In this document: piece after piece, positions 46,588 to 57,974 of the stretch
How positions within the stretch are numbered: the first letter of the stretch is position 1
Layout of the letters: each line of letters starts with the position of its first letter
Source of the DNA: Psophocarpus tetragonolobus
Lineage: Eukaryota > Streptophyta > Magnoliopsida > Fabales > Fabaceae
Direction of reading: 5' to 3'
DNA: 64,000 nt
Assembly: GCA_037954015.1 (NCBI GenBank)
Contig: CM075691.1
Coordinates: forward strand, 19,557,482 to 19,621,481
The notes under the pieces: generated by a model
Database searches by the model: none
Told to the model about the DNA's origin: nothing
The model's input: the letters and a program-made list of their open reading frames with translations, nothing else
Position numbers and translations under genes: made by a program

Positions 46588-46962
46588 GGTATGCGTGTAA
46601 TTGGTTACCTGTGTTGGACTATTTCTGATAACTGGGAGTGCACAGATGGATATGATCCCAAGTTTGGACTTCTCACGGTTTAGCTGGCAAATAATCTTGC
46701 AAAATCCTTGCCCCTCTCACCATCTATTTTCTAAAGTTCAAACTCTCTGTTTGCATTTGCTTTTTTTTTTTTTCTATATGACATTGGCTATTTTTATTTT
46801 GGCTGACACTATGCTTTCTTGAATGCAAATTGTGAATACTGGCAAGATTACACATAAAGATTGATCAATGAAAGAGCATGGGATGAACTCCAAAGAGCTG
46901 TAAAAGAGAAGAAAACAAGGCCCTTTTATCGGGTGTGGATAAACACCATTTAACGTATGCAG
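46588..46962 (+). pseudogene. SFR2: SFR2 (galactolipid:galactolipid galactosyltransferase) C-terminal exons, pseudogene
   Basis: Exon piece 1 (46,588 to about 46,740) reads GMRVIGYLCWTISDNWECTD then GYDPKFGLLTV, a stop, LANNLAKSLP and, one base out of frame, SHHLFSKV. After an intron of roughly 90 bp, exon piece 2 (about 46,832-46,962) reads VNTGKITHKD, a stop, then WDELQRAVKEKKTRPFYR, ending at CAG/GTAATT. These match the glycosyl hydrolase family 1-like protein SFR2 (sensitive to freezing 2) of the chloroplast outer envelope. The motif after the catalytic nucleophile region (WTISDNWEWADGYGPKFGL in the family) carries Cys for Trp. Stops and frameshifts show it is dead. Both catalytic glutamates lie upstream and are absent here. 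Confidence 0.82.
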
Positions 46963-47007
46963 GTAATTATTTACTCTTATAGTTTTGAATAATGATTTGC
47001 ATCTCTA

Positions 47008-48051
47008 TAGATTATAATAAAAGTAATCCATAGATCTTTCAAGTACATCAATCAGCTGCGGTTTCCATAATCCAAGGCAGCCATTCCAAAAAAAAACCAA
47101 CAACACCCTATAAATTACTTATTGTTGTAACTGCATTAACATAAAAAAAGTAATTTCAAACTATCTCCTAAATCATGAGCTAGCTATAGAATTTATCTAT
47201 TTATGTGTTTTAGGTTGAATTGATTCAAAATGTAAGGTTATTTTGGGTGTTTTATGTTATTTCAGAGCGTGAAAAGAAATTACTTAGTCTAGAGAGCCAC
47301 TAAGCTCACATAAACAAAAACATCAATCTAGGTTTTAGTAAGAGAAAAAAAGAATGAAAAATAGGGTTATTCGTCTGAAGATAAAAGAGAGGTTCAAAGA
47401 AGAAAGAAGAGAAGGAAAATAAAACAGGAAATGATGTTTAAATCTTATATCTGTAACTTGTTTCTATTTTTTGTGATGAGTTATAGTAATTGATTAGTAC
47501 AAATTGAGTTATTATCGCTTTGTTATTGCTGTATGTGTTTTTTGTGAACCTTTGATTGAGAAAGTGTTTGATTTCAGTTTTATTATCTAAAGTGAGTTTT
47601 GGAAGACTAAGGAAACGTTGGGAGGCATAAACCATGCAAAAATGACAACTTTGTGGTTGTTGAGTGATAAGCATGTCCATGCTTAATTTACATGCTAGTT
47701 ATTATGGAATTTTAAAAAGTGGTTTTTATAAAAGTTGCAGTACATGTTGATTAACCAATTTTTTTTATTGATTCTAAGGAAAGGGAGGTCTAGAACTCAA
47801 CTTATAATTAAATTAGTGATCAAAGGTCAAAATGTTGGAATTATATGGTATATTAATGTTTCCTTCAATTTCTGGTATAGTAATGTTTGAATTGACTTTT
47901 GAGATAAACATGAGAGTTGTTGATAGATGTATTTTATTTTAAACTAGAAAAGAATTAAATTTAGAAGATTAATATAATGTTAGAGATTGTAATTATATTC
48001 CATAGAGATAACTGATGCTTGATCAAAAAATAAGTGAGGTAACACCCAAAA
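47008..48051 (+). repeat. 1.05-kb dispersed repeat, copy 2
   Basis: Same orientation and limits as 31,835-32,889, differing by many substitutions and small indels. Its left end lies 45 bp after the last SFR2 exon, inside what would be the next SFR2 intron. It ends at GTAACACCCAAAA. Confidence 0.8.
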
Positions 48052-48089
48052 ACCAAATAGTACATTATGTAATGGCCCTACTTTGTGAT

Positions 48090-48805
48090 CTAAATTTGTA
48101 AATTGATTTGTTCAATTTAATGTATAAAAGTTTATTATATATATATATATATATATTTATTGTATTATGGAAATAACAAATTAGTAATACACAATTAGCT
48201 TAGACTCAATATATTCACATCTCTGAGTTCTCTCACTTTATTAGTGTCATTGAAAACTAAAAAAAGTCAAAACTCAAAAGTTCAATATTGTAATGATGAA
48301 AATTATACTAGTTATTAAATTTTACTGTTTTAGCTTTTAAAATTTATATTTTATTTTTTATAGACTAGTTTTATATGTTATTTTGAAGAAATAATCTATG
48401 TTTAATATTTTCTTTATAGTCTTTTATCTTTACTATTTTATTTATTATATTTTATAACAGAAAAATAAATCTAAAAATTTCTTTATAATCTAGAAATCAA
48501 TCCTATTAAAATTGATCATACTCATTTATTTGATTTCAAATTCAATTATTTTGATGGTCAACATCCTTAGTACACTACTAAGGAGGATACTCTTCCTATG
48601 AAGCACAACTTACATGAATGACTAGAAAAGTCACATTTATTGATAAAAAAAATAAATTACCATCACACGGGTAGGTAAACCAAAGCCCATTATCTAGAGA
48701 ATATATGATTAGGTAAATGAAGTTTTTCCCTAAAGAAAACATTTAAAAAGCTATTCTAATATTTAGATCATTTAAAAGCATTTTAAACTTAAAATGCTAA
48801 TTTAT

Positions 48806-48851
<46 letters not shown>

Positions 48852-49519
48852 CCTATGTATTAAAATCATATCTTTATTTATTTTTCAACTACTAAGCTTG
48901 TTTACCTATATAAACCATAAATTTAACTAATCATGTTATTAAGCCCTGTTTAAAATTTTACTAATGTATAATAGGTCTTTAGATTATGAAATAAGTTTTT
49001 GAATAGGTGAATATAGGATAAACAAGGAAGTATAAAAAAAATATAGGACAAGAAAGACTTGAAAATAACACACCAGAATTAAAAAAAAAAAAAAAAATCT
49101 CATGACAAGAAAGATAGACGTGAACCCAAATATTTTCAAATGAGTCAATTTTATTTGAACTCAACTACCGTTGTCTATGCAATAATTAAGGTCTACTTTA
49201 TCATACAAAGAGTGCATTGTTTTTCTACCCATTTTTCTCAAAAACTGTTCTATTTACTAAACCCCACATCTGCTTGGCCCATTGTCCTGTCAAAATATAT
49301 AGCTGTCTAACATACACATTGCTGGTTGGACCATCGAATAAGCTGTATTTTAATTAATTCGTGGGCCTCCAAAATAAGCTGTATTTTAAATAATGAAACC
49401 ATCGAATAAGTATATTTACCCCATGGGGCCGGAATATTATTGATAAATGTAATAAAATTTTAGATTAAAAATTAATAGGGATATTTTAAAAATTTTAAAA
49501 ATATTTTAATTTTATGCAG

Positions 49520-49558
<39 letters not shown>

Positions 49559-51625
49559 TTTAAGATGTATAATTACTGATTAATGTTATTCTTAATAAAA
49601 TTGAGTCAGATAAATAAAATATCGGCGGGAAAAAGACAGAACACAACAAATCAAAATAATACATGACTTTAAACAGGTAATATCCATCAGTAAAGAAGTT
49701 ATATTTTTACTATAAATAGTTAATTATAAGGTACATGTCTAGAATTCAATTTATTAAGTTATTTTTATTCTTTATTTTCTCATAATCTACATATTATCTC
49801 ACTTTAGTGTTGGAGTCCTGTTTCGCAAGTTCTCTCTGATTGGGAACGTGTCAGTACTTTTCTCTTATCAATAAAACAATTAATTATTTTCTTTCTTTCA
49901 TAATATCTATGGAATCAGATATAAATATACTAAATAGGTTTAGTAAATTTACTGACAATTGAATAAATTAGAAGTTAGAGATGAAAAAGGAATCATCATA
50001 GTGGTTATTTACTATCTATCATCAGTTTAAAAACTTGTTAATTACTCATTATAAGAAATTTTTAGGTTTTTGAAGTATTCACATGTACTTACGGATATTT
50101 TAAAAAAATATTTTTTTAGAATTTTTTTATAAGAAATTTTATAAATTAAATAATTTATTTATTTAAATCTATAAACAAAATTATACTAGTTTATACAATA
50201 TTAATTAGATCTAAAATAGATAATATAATATAAATATATACAAAATATTTAATACAAATAAAATTTTTATTTTATATTATTGATATATTTATATAAATAA
50301 TTTTATTAATTATAAAATTTTCATAAAAAATAAAATTGATATCAATGAAATTTGACAATTAATATTTTAATTTGATTTATTTCATAAAATTATTATCTTC
50401 TTCAACTTAAATATATATAATATTTTATTTTACCGAGTATCCATGGGTATGGATACTATATCACTTATACCCGTATTCATTAAGAAACGGGTAAAAAAAA
50501 ACTCATACCCGTACATGATGGTACTCATTTATACTATTCACACAAACATTTTGACGAGCTTTATCTGCAAATATTCACATGCCCGAATACTTTTGTTATC
50601 CCTATTGGCAGCAACCCCTAAACACAGAAATTTAAATACTGAAATTTAAAACAATCTTTACTGGCCGTTAACTTATTATAGTTAAACATTCCTAAAAAAA
50701 TAGAAAAACTTATGATTGTTGGTACAACTAGATTTTGTTGGTTTTTTTTTTTTCACGGAAAAAGGGAAAAGATTATTAGAGGGTCTTAGACAACTACATT
50801 GTTCATGGTTTCAATCAATAAATATACAACATATAGTTAATTAATTGACTCATCTTGTAAATTGTATTAATTAAATAATTATATATTACATACTAATTGG
50901 TTAAAATCACTGATAACACGATAGTTCAAGACTATATAATAATTTCTCCATAAAAAATACTGCATTCATTATCAAGATGTTATGAGATATACAATAACAA
51001 AACAATAAATATAAATAAGAAAGAGGTAGTAACCTAGAATTATACAACATCCATTTATATATATAACAACTAATTCAACTAAATAAAAAAACAGTTTGTA
51101 GAATTACCCAACCACCAATCTAATAAAATCAATAACACATGAAATTAAAAAAACACCCTTACCTAACAAACTAATCCAAGAAACAATATGCCTACCTAGT
51201 CAGCTTACTCTTTTGAATACAGACATCTAATTGCCGAGTTGATCTTCAATTTACTTAACTAAATCATGAATCTTGAGATCCACTTTCAAGTTGAAAATTA
51301 GATAAAATCTATAAGATGGTCGAATCTAGTTGACCTAATTTGAAGATAATGAAATTTCTCATTCACCATATGCATCTTATAATTGATATCCATAGAAGCT
51401 ACCATAATTTTCTTGATACTTTTCCAAAAATCATTTGATATTATCCTTAAGCATGAAGACAAACTTTGGTTGGCAAAATAGTGGTGATATCATGATCATT
51501 ATGTATTTGTAACTATCATGGATAAGAAAACTCACATGAAATTAGAATGAAAGACGGCTTCCTCCTCAAGATTACATAAGGGGCAAACTAGACCGACAAT
51601 TGAAAAGACAAAACTTCTCAACAAT
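48090..51625 (+). repeat. duplicated intergenic block, copy A
   Basis: The block shares order and sequence with 57,215-62,905: AATACACAATTAGCTTAGAC-like start, a (TA)n at 48,808-48,847, AAGCCCTGTTTAAAATTTTA at about 48,940, the CCCATGGGGCCGGAA stretch at about 49,420, another (TA)n at 49,522-49,554, the CCCGTA-rich segment at 50,430-50,600, and AAGATGGTCGAATCTAGTTG at about 51,313. No gene is visible in it. Copy A is shorter because copy B has gained insertions. Confidence 0.85.
50430..50605. repeat. end of a decayed transposon-like sequence within copy A
   Basis: Repeated short stretches of ACCCGTA/TACGGGT type (for example ACCCGTATTCATTAAGAAAC and ACCCGTACATGATGG) followed by TTGTTATCCCTATTGGCA. 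This resembles the end of a DNA transposon family common in legumes. The same sequence is at 60,470-60,556 plus 61,259-61,345 in copy B. Confidence 0.35.
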
Positions 51626-53420
51626 AAAATACTAAAATAATTATAGTTTTATAACAAAATTCTTTCATATAATAAATCCAAATTAATATAATTATTAAAT
51701 TATTATATTTATAACTTCAATTTATATTATATTTAAATTGTTTTACATATATATTAATTATTTTTAAAATGAATATATCTTTATCCACATTTAACCCGTG
51801 TGATACATGCGTGCCCGTGGTGGTTGGAGATAATAGAGCAAAATTAAAAAGTTCTGTGATATTTGAATTATTTAGGAACATGATACCTTTTGTTTTTACG
51901 CCCCTGATGCCCCACATTACAGATTATTCCATGTGCCACCTATTTAATTCTTGTCTGAGAACCATAAAAGTTACCCTGTATCTGGGATCATTATCCTAGA
52001 TAAAATAAATTTAAAGAGATAATTAAATTGATATTCATATTTATCCAAAAATAATTTTTTATTTCATTAAAGTTTGTTTTTTTAAAAAGATTACTTATTT
52101 GATGAAAAAAGTATTTCATTAATTTTCACTTTTTGTGACATAATTAGATATGTTTAATTAAATCTTAAAATTTAATTGGAAATAAAAATTTTATAACTAA
52201 TGAATATATTAGATAGTAAAATTAATATTTAATTATTTTATTACAATATGAAGATTTATAATTATATTTTAAAATTATTATTACTTTATAATTTAATCTA
52301 TCTAAATAATTTTTTATCTTAAAAATTAATTGCACTAAAAATACTTTTAGTCCCTCGTATTTAGAATAATTTTACATAGTTTTTGTAGTATTGAACATAA
52401 CTATAGTAAAAATCATCAAAGTGTTCAAAATATTCATGTTATGATGAACTAATTTATAATAACCTTTAATTCTTTACTGTTATAATTTGAATTATTTTTT
52501 AAAAAAGATTATCCATACGAAAAAATCGTGCAAAATTCCTAATACTGAAATTAAATCTAATTAATGAATGGGAAACCTTAATGCTGTCAGCTAAAGTGTT
52601 GATGAATATATATATTCATTCTCGAAAGCAGAAGATAAGAAAAATATGGAGATTGGGGAAGTCAAATTTTTTGTTGGAATGGTAGAATGTGACTGTTGTT
52701 TTTATTTATAGATAAACATTAATTATTGATACATTAATTTTTATTATTGAAAAGATTTAAATATATAATTTCTATTTGTTTTTATTTCTAGATTTATTAT
52801 TAAACCAATTTTATAATCTTTGAATGTGAAAGTTGTGGTTTGGATTTTATTTTTAGATTCATGTAAAAATATCTTTTGAAATATCTTTTGTTAATATTAT
52901 TATTAATATCTTTTGTAAAATTTTATATTTTGAAACCAATTTTTAGATTTATTATTAAACCAATTTTATTATTAATATCTTTTGTAAAATTTTATATTTT
53001 GAAATATAAATTGTTATGTGACATGTTTTGAAATATATTTTGTTAATTTTATATTTTTTGTTTATGATAACATGATAAAAACATGTCAGATCATCAATGG
53101 ATATGTTAAATGTGCACTTAATATGAAAAAATCGAAAGAGAAGAGTTGGAATATTACTCAAAATATTGTCTCACGTGTGCATTTGCATGTTTCTTAAAAA
53201 TATTTATCATAAAATATAAGCATATATTAATAGAGAGAAGTTAATAATAGGTATTTTGAAAAGTGGACATCAAAAGGGGATATTATCTTCATTAATAGTA
53301 TAGATTCACATAGATATAGATATAGAAGTATAGATATAGAATATTATATATTATACATTTTAAATATAATTGGACAATTATATATATTGGATATCAATAT
53401 TTTAAAGTAATATTTTGCTT
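51626..53420. other. AT-rich DNA upstream of the Kunitz gene
   Basis: No gene seen. A roughly 45-bp block (TAATATCTTTTGTAAAATTT then TATATTTTGAAA) is repeated about 69 bp apart near 52,905 and 52,974. The less AT-rich piece at 51,780-51,990 has an open frame on each strand but no recognisable product. Confidence 0.45.
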
Positions 53421-53430
53421 AAAATTATAA

Positions 53431-53500
53431 TGTTAGTATAGTGGTAAAGTATATGTTTGAAAAATAAGAGATTATGGGTTCAAGTCCCTTTTGTGATAAA
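53431..53500 (+). other. tRNA-like or SINE-type promoter sequence, degenerate
   Basis: TAGTATAGTGG at 53,434-53,444 resembles an RNA polymerase III A box (as in tRNA-Asp), and GGTTCAAGTCC at 53,477-53,487 a B box, at the spacing of a tRNA gene. The arms do not pair well enough to be a working tRNA; the acceptor stem is not recognisable. Best read as a decayed tRNA copy or the head of a tRNA-derived SINE. Confidence 0.4.
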
Positions 53501-55232
53501 TTTATTTATTTTTTTAATTTTAAAATAAATGTGAGGATAGAATAAATATTTTAAAAAATAGACATAAAAAATAGTATTGTTTTTATTAATAATATAAATG
53601 TATATATATCCTTTATTAATAGTATAGATGCATATATATCTGATTTACCGTTTGATTGTTGGTTCTACCAGAAAGCATATTGTACCGTAAGGGAAAAAAA
53701 AAATGTAAGTGTAGTTTTTTTTCTTAATGGTGTTGAAACTCGTTTCCAGATAGGTACATATAATAAAAAGAAAGTGAAAGGGGTGGTGAGGATTCTTCAT
53801 CACTTAGATAACTAAGTTTGGGGTGAGGTGAGAACTAGGTTTTGAAGGTTTTTCTATTCATATGAATTATTGTAGTAATATTAAAAATTGTAATAATGTT
53901 TAAATTAATTATTTTGTGACAAAAGAATTAATTTAAATATTTGATAATTTAAATATAATAAGAAAAAAATAAATAAAATCACGTTTCCTTTTTTTTTTCA
54001 AGTTTACATTTTCTTATGTTTTTTTATTTTTCTTTGAGCATAAATATAATATAATATAATATAATATAATATAATATAAATTAAGAAATTATATTAAAAT
54101 ATTATATTTACGTTAGATTCTAACTCAAGATCTCTTTTAAGTCAGAATAATCTCTTATTCATTGATTTACACATTTATTTATTTGAATGAATTATATTTT
54201 ATATTTTATATTTTATAATAAAATAAAATAAAACATATATTTATTATTTAAAAGTGTGTATGATGATAAAAAATTAATAACTAAACACTTCTTTAATTAT
54301 ATTTTATTAATCATTATTACATCTCCAAATTATAAATTAATAAAGTAGAAATTATGAATAAAATGAAAATGGGTTAACTAATTTTCATTTTTTAAATATT
54401 TTAATAAAAAGCATTGTCATATTTTATTCCTTTTTATTTTTCTTATTTATTCCAACTTTTTCTATATCCAGCCCTTCCCATATTCATCCAACTTTTTTTT
54501 TCTAATCAGCGAAAAAACGTCTACAGATGGAAGAGATAAATATTATGAAAACTCTCAACACTTTCCTTCTAAAGTTTAATTTAATGAAAAGTCTAATTCA
54601 CAATAACCAGTTGTGAAAAAGAATATAGGTGGCGTTTCAGTTTTTATTTTTATTAAAAATAAAAAGTAACAGTGAAAATATATTTATTTATAATTTAGGA
54701 AACATTTTTTTTAAGAATATGTTTTAAAAAATAACTGAAAACAGAAATAAATTATTTTTAATATTTTCAAAAATTAAAATTATATCCAACTTAACAAAAA
54801 TATTGTAATTATAACACAAATATATAAATTATATCCAACTTAACAAAAATATTGTAATTATAACACAAAATATTATAAATGTATTTTACATTATATATTT
54901 AAATATTTTATAATATTTTTACTAAAATTAATTAAATTTAATAATATTATTTTTTGAAAATAAAAAATATCAAGTAAAAACAAACATATTTTCTGAATGT
55001 TAAAAATTTAAAAATAAAAATTATTTTTTAAAATAAAAATAAAAAATAAAAAAAAATCTCAAATCCTCTCAGAATTTTATTATCGGAAAAATGAATTTAA
55101 AACGTCAGAAAGATGATTAAAAACACATTTAAAAATCTTGAATTCCATGTGATACTAGATGCCAAAAAACAAAAAAACTATAGGAACCCAAATGCTTTTT
55201 TTTAATCATTGTGGAAGTGTAATAATTTCACC
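53501..55232. other. AT-rich DNA with (TAATA)n at about 54,042-54,080
   Basis: A pentanucleotide ATAAT array of about 40 bp and a local direct repeat near 54,780-54,870 (AAATTATATCCAACTTAACA, then AAAATATTGTAATTATAACA, twice). No gene. Distal promoter of the Kunitz gene may lie here. Confidence 0.5.
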
Positions 55233-55239
55233 TATTTAT
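55233..55239 (+). promoter_or_regulatory. possible TATA box of the Kunitz gene
   Basis: TATTTAT about 66 bp before the start codon, followed by a C/T-rich stretch where transcription could begin. Weak evidence in so AT-rich a region. Confidence 0.25.
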
Positions 55240-55304
55240 CCAACTTTCTTATTCATGCAAACTTAGAAAGAAAAACTTTGCATTTCCACAGAATCAAAGA
55301 AATA

Positions 55305-56489
55305 ATGAAGAACCGTACAACCTTGCTGGCTCTCTTTTTACTCTGCGCCTTCAGCTCTACAGCTCGGAGCTACGTTTACGATACAGATGGAGATAGGCTT
55401 ACAGATGGTAGCAGATATTACGTGTTGCCAGTAGAAGAAGGAAGCTTCGGTGGAATAGAAGCCACTGCAACTGGAAAAGACACTTGCCCTCTCACTGTTG
55501 TGCAATCTAGCGATAAGAACTCCAAGGGGATCCCCATAAGTATCATTTTACCATATAGTAGAACCGGTTTGGTCCGGGATGACTTTCCTCTGATCATTCG
55601 GTTTGTTCCCTCTGCAGTTACAACAAGTTGTGTAGGCATTTCAACTGCGTGGAGTCTTGTCAATGAGGCTGTGAGACTTGATGTGGATCCCAATGACGCA
55701 GTACACGGTTACTTAGAAATTGATATAGTTTCTTCTGCCAATCACCATTATAAGTTTAAGTTCTGTGGTCGTGACTCATGTCGTAGTGTTGGTGCTTTTG
55801 ATGATGCTAAGGGAAAGAGGCGTTTGGTGCTGTCTAATAATCCATTGTTGGTTAAGTTTGAGAAAGTTCAACATTCAGTGGCTCATGACACTCATCTTCT
55901 TGGTCAAGACAGTTATATTGGCCAAGATAGTTATTTTGGAAATTCCGTGGCTCTGGATACTCATGTTGGCCAAGACCGTTATCCTGGAAATTCAGTGGCC
56001 CAAGATAGCTATTTTGAAAATTCAGCGGGTCAAGACACTCGTATTGGCCAAGACAGACACCGTGGAAATTCAGTGTCTCAAGACAGTAACATTGGTCAAG
56101 ACAGTCACTTTGAAAATTTAGTGGGCCAAGACAATCACATTGGCCAAGACAGTCACCTTAGAAATTCAGTGGCTCAAGACAATCACCGTGGAAATTCAAT
56201 GTCTCAAGACAGTCGCATTGGCCAAGATAGTTACCTTGAAAATTCAGTGACCCAAAACAGTCATATTGGCCAAGATAGCCACTTTCAAAATTCAGTGACC
56301 CAAGATAGTCACTTTGAAACTTTAGTAGGTCAAGATAGTTACATTGGCCAAGATCACCTTAGAAATTCAGTGGACCAAGACAGTCAAGTTGAAAATTCAG
56401 TGGCTCAAGACAGTCACATTGGTCAATACAATCAGTTTGAAAATTTTGTGCCTCAAGATAATCAGCTCCGTTCTATTGTTACTAAGTGA
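55305..56489 (+). CDS. Kunitz-type (STI family) inhibitor with a long C-terminal repeat domain
   Basis: A single-exon gene, 394 residues. I start at ATG 55,305 (MKNRTTLLALFLLCAFSSTA), a typical start for legume Kunitz inhibitors; an upstream in-frame ATG at 55,209 would put 32 unlikely residues before the signal peptide. Signal peptide about 1-22. The Kunitz domain, about 23-188, has the STI signature VYDTDGDRL (24-32), the four Cys of two disulfides (61, 109, 154, 159) and the usual ending LLVKFEKV. The reactive-loop region (about 82-92, PYSRTGLVRDD) differs from classic trypsin inhibitors, so the target protease is unknown. From about residue 190 the frame continues for some 205 residues of QDSxI-G and QDSxFxNSVx modules, where ordinary family members stop about 10 residues after the domain. 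The extension has no Cys, Trp or N-glycosylation sequon and is rich in Asp, Gln, Ser, Asn and His. Presumably secreted or vacuolar; the role of the extension is unknown. Confidence 0.92.
   Translation: MKNRTTLLALFLLCAFSSTARSYVYDTDGDRLTDGSRYYVLPVEEGSFGGIEATATGKDTCPLTVVQSSDKNSKGIPISIILPYSRTGLVRDDFPLIIRFVPSAVTTSCVGISTAWSLVNEAVRLDVDPNDAVHGYLEIDIVSSANHHYKFKFCGRDSCRSVGAFDDAKGKRRLVLSNNPLLVKFEKVQHSVAHDTHLLGQDSYIGQDSYFGNSVALDTHVGQDRYPGNSVAQDSYFENSAGQDTRIGQDRHRGNSVSQDSNIGQDSHFENLVGQDNHIGQDSHLRNSVAQDNHRGNSMSQDSRIGQDSYLENSVTQNSHIGQDSHFQNSVTQDSHFETLVGQDSYIGQDHLRNSVDQDSQVENSVAQDSHIGQYNQFENFVPQDNQLRSIVTK
55872..56475 (+). repeat. coding tandem repeat of the Kunitz gene, about 45-bp compound unit
   Basis: DNA of the C-terminal extension. 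It alternates short units (like CAAGACAGTCACATTGGC, 18 bp) with long ones (like CAAGATAGTCACTTTGAAAA then TTCAGTGGCT, 30 bp), so most compound units are 45-48 bp. About 24 units in all; length differences are multiples of three, and the frame is kept throughout. Codons for Gln-Asp and Asn-Ser-Val are nearly constant while the residue after Ser varies between His, Tyr, Arg, Asn and Gln. Confidence 0.9.
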
Positions 56490-56512
56490 GGCAAACAAGT
56501 GCAATATGACTA

Positions 56513-56518
56513 AATAAA
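56513..56518 (+). terminator. possible polyadenylation signal of the Kunitz gene
   Basis: AATAAA 24 bp after the stop codon; further AATAAA-like motifs follow at about 56,532 and 56,557, so the site used cannot be decided. Confidence 0.35.
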
Positions 56519-56559
56519 TATGCTTTGGTTATAATAAATTTGTATTAATATGAGAGTAA

Positions 56560-57214
56560 ATAAAACAATCAAAGTTATTGTGTTGGGGTCAACTTGAATT
56601 GATTGAATGTAATTCTAAGTTGTTATAAATTCTATGGTTAATTAAGATAAGAAAAAATCTATTTTACCTTCAATCCAAATGTTTTGCTTAGATTTTGTTT
56701 TACAAATTTTAAACATTTATAGTTTTTTTAATAAGTATAATTTACATAAATTTGCACTTTTTAATTCTGATCTATGTTATAAGTTTTTTGTCTATATAAA
56801 TTAATATTTTTCGTACTGTATTTATGCATGATAAAATTTGGCTTTCCCATTAATGTTACTATGAGTATGAGTTTATTATAGTTATGAGTTTTGTAAAGTA
56901 ATTATTGATTTTTTTTATACATAAGTTTTTTAAAATATTGGAATTCCCAACTTTTATATTATTTTAATTGTTTTATGGCATCACAAAACAAACTTTAAGA
57001 TTTAACCATAGTAGGATTTATTTAATAGGGAATTCCCAATAAGTTATTTGAGTTTTATATTTAAAATTTTAATCACTTATAAGGATGTTCACGAATTGAT
57101 ATATGTATTCTTTCATTTTAACCAATTTAATTAGATCTGTGAACATATTTAAACATAATCAAATAAAATCTTGCCAGATCTAATTAAATTCCACCTTAGT
57201 TAGATCAATTAATA
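56560..57214. other. AT-rich 3' flank of the Kunitz gene
   Basis: Single-copy AT-rich DNA up to the start of duplicated block copy B. No gene seen. Confidence 0.45.
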
Positions 57215-57909
57215 GATTTAAACTTTGTAAATCCGTTAATTTTAAATTAATCTATTCAATTTAATGTTAAAAATCTTATTATAGATGTAAATAATAAATC
57301 AGTAATACACAATCTAATAATCTTTGACCTAATATATACATATCTATGAGTCCTCTCACTTTGTCATGGACACTCAAAAAAATCAAAACCTAAAAATTAA
57401 GTATTACAATCATAAAAATTATACTAGTCAAATTTTACTGTTTTGTATTTTTAAGATTCATATTTTATGTATCTTTTATAAATTACTTTTATATGTTACT
57501 TTGAAGAAAGAATCTATGTTTAATATTTTATTTACAATCTTTTATCTTTACTATTTTATCTAGTATATATTATAAAAAATAAATAAATTTAAAAATTTCT
57601 TTCTAATCTAAAATTCAATCCAATTAAAATTCATCAAACTCATTTTATTTTATGCAAAGTTCAATTACTTTGATCGTGAACATCATTAGTCCCGCTAAGG
57701 AGGATACTGTTCCCCTGAAGTACACCTTACATACTTACATGCATAATTAGAAAATTCACATATTTATTGATAAAAGAAAATTACAATCACACGGTACATA
57801 AACCAAAGCCCATTATCTAGAGAATCTTTGATTAGATAACTGAAGCATATCCCTAAAGAATCATTTAAAAAGCATTTTAAACTTAAAATGCTAACTTATT
57901 CAAATACAA

Positions 57910-57912
<3 letters not shown>

Positions 57913-57968
<56 letters not shown>
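57913..57968. repeat. (TA)n microsatellite in copy B
   Basis: About 55 bp of TA, longer than the matching array in copy A (about 40 bp). Confidence 0.95.

Positions 57969-57974
<6 letters not shown>

Noticed and set aside
48979..49164. Minus-strand frames near poly-A runs at 49.1 and 58.4 kb
   Set aside because: The same intergenic sequence in duplicated copies A and B. Their frames are not conserved in length, and a run of A gives a Phe run only.
50430..50605. CRISPR-like or satellite array from repeated ACCCGTA motifs
   Set aside because: Irregular spacing and very short motif; better explained as the end of a decayed transposon, and the setting is a plant genome.
51717..51999. Open frames on both strands upstream of the Kunitz gene
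   Set aside because: Short, unrecognised and mutually overlapping. No similarity to a Kunitz domain, so not a second inhibitor copy.
53431..53500. A functional tRNA gene
   Set aside because: A and B boxes are present, but the stems do not pair properly and no acceptor stem is recognisable.
55765..56121. A second open frame overlapping the Kunitz repeat tail
   Set aside because: A shadow frame produced by the 45-bp repeat, which keeps all frames free of stops over long distances. The Kunitz frame has the signal peptide and signature.
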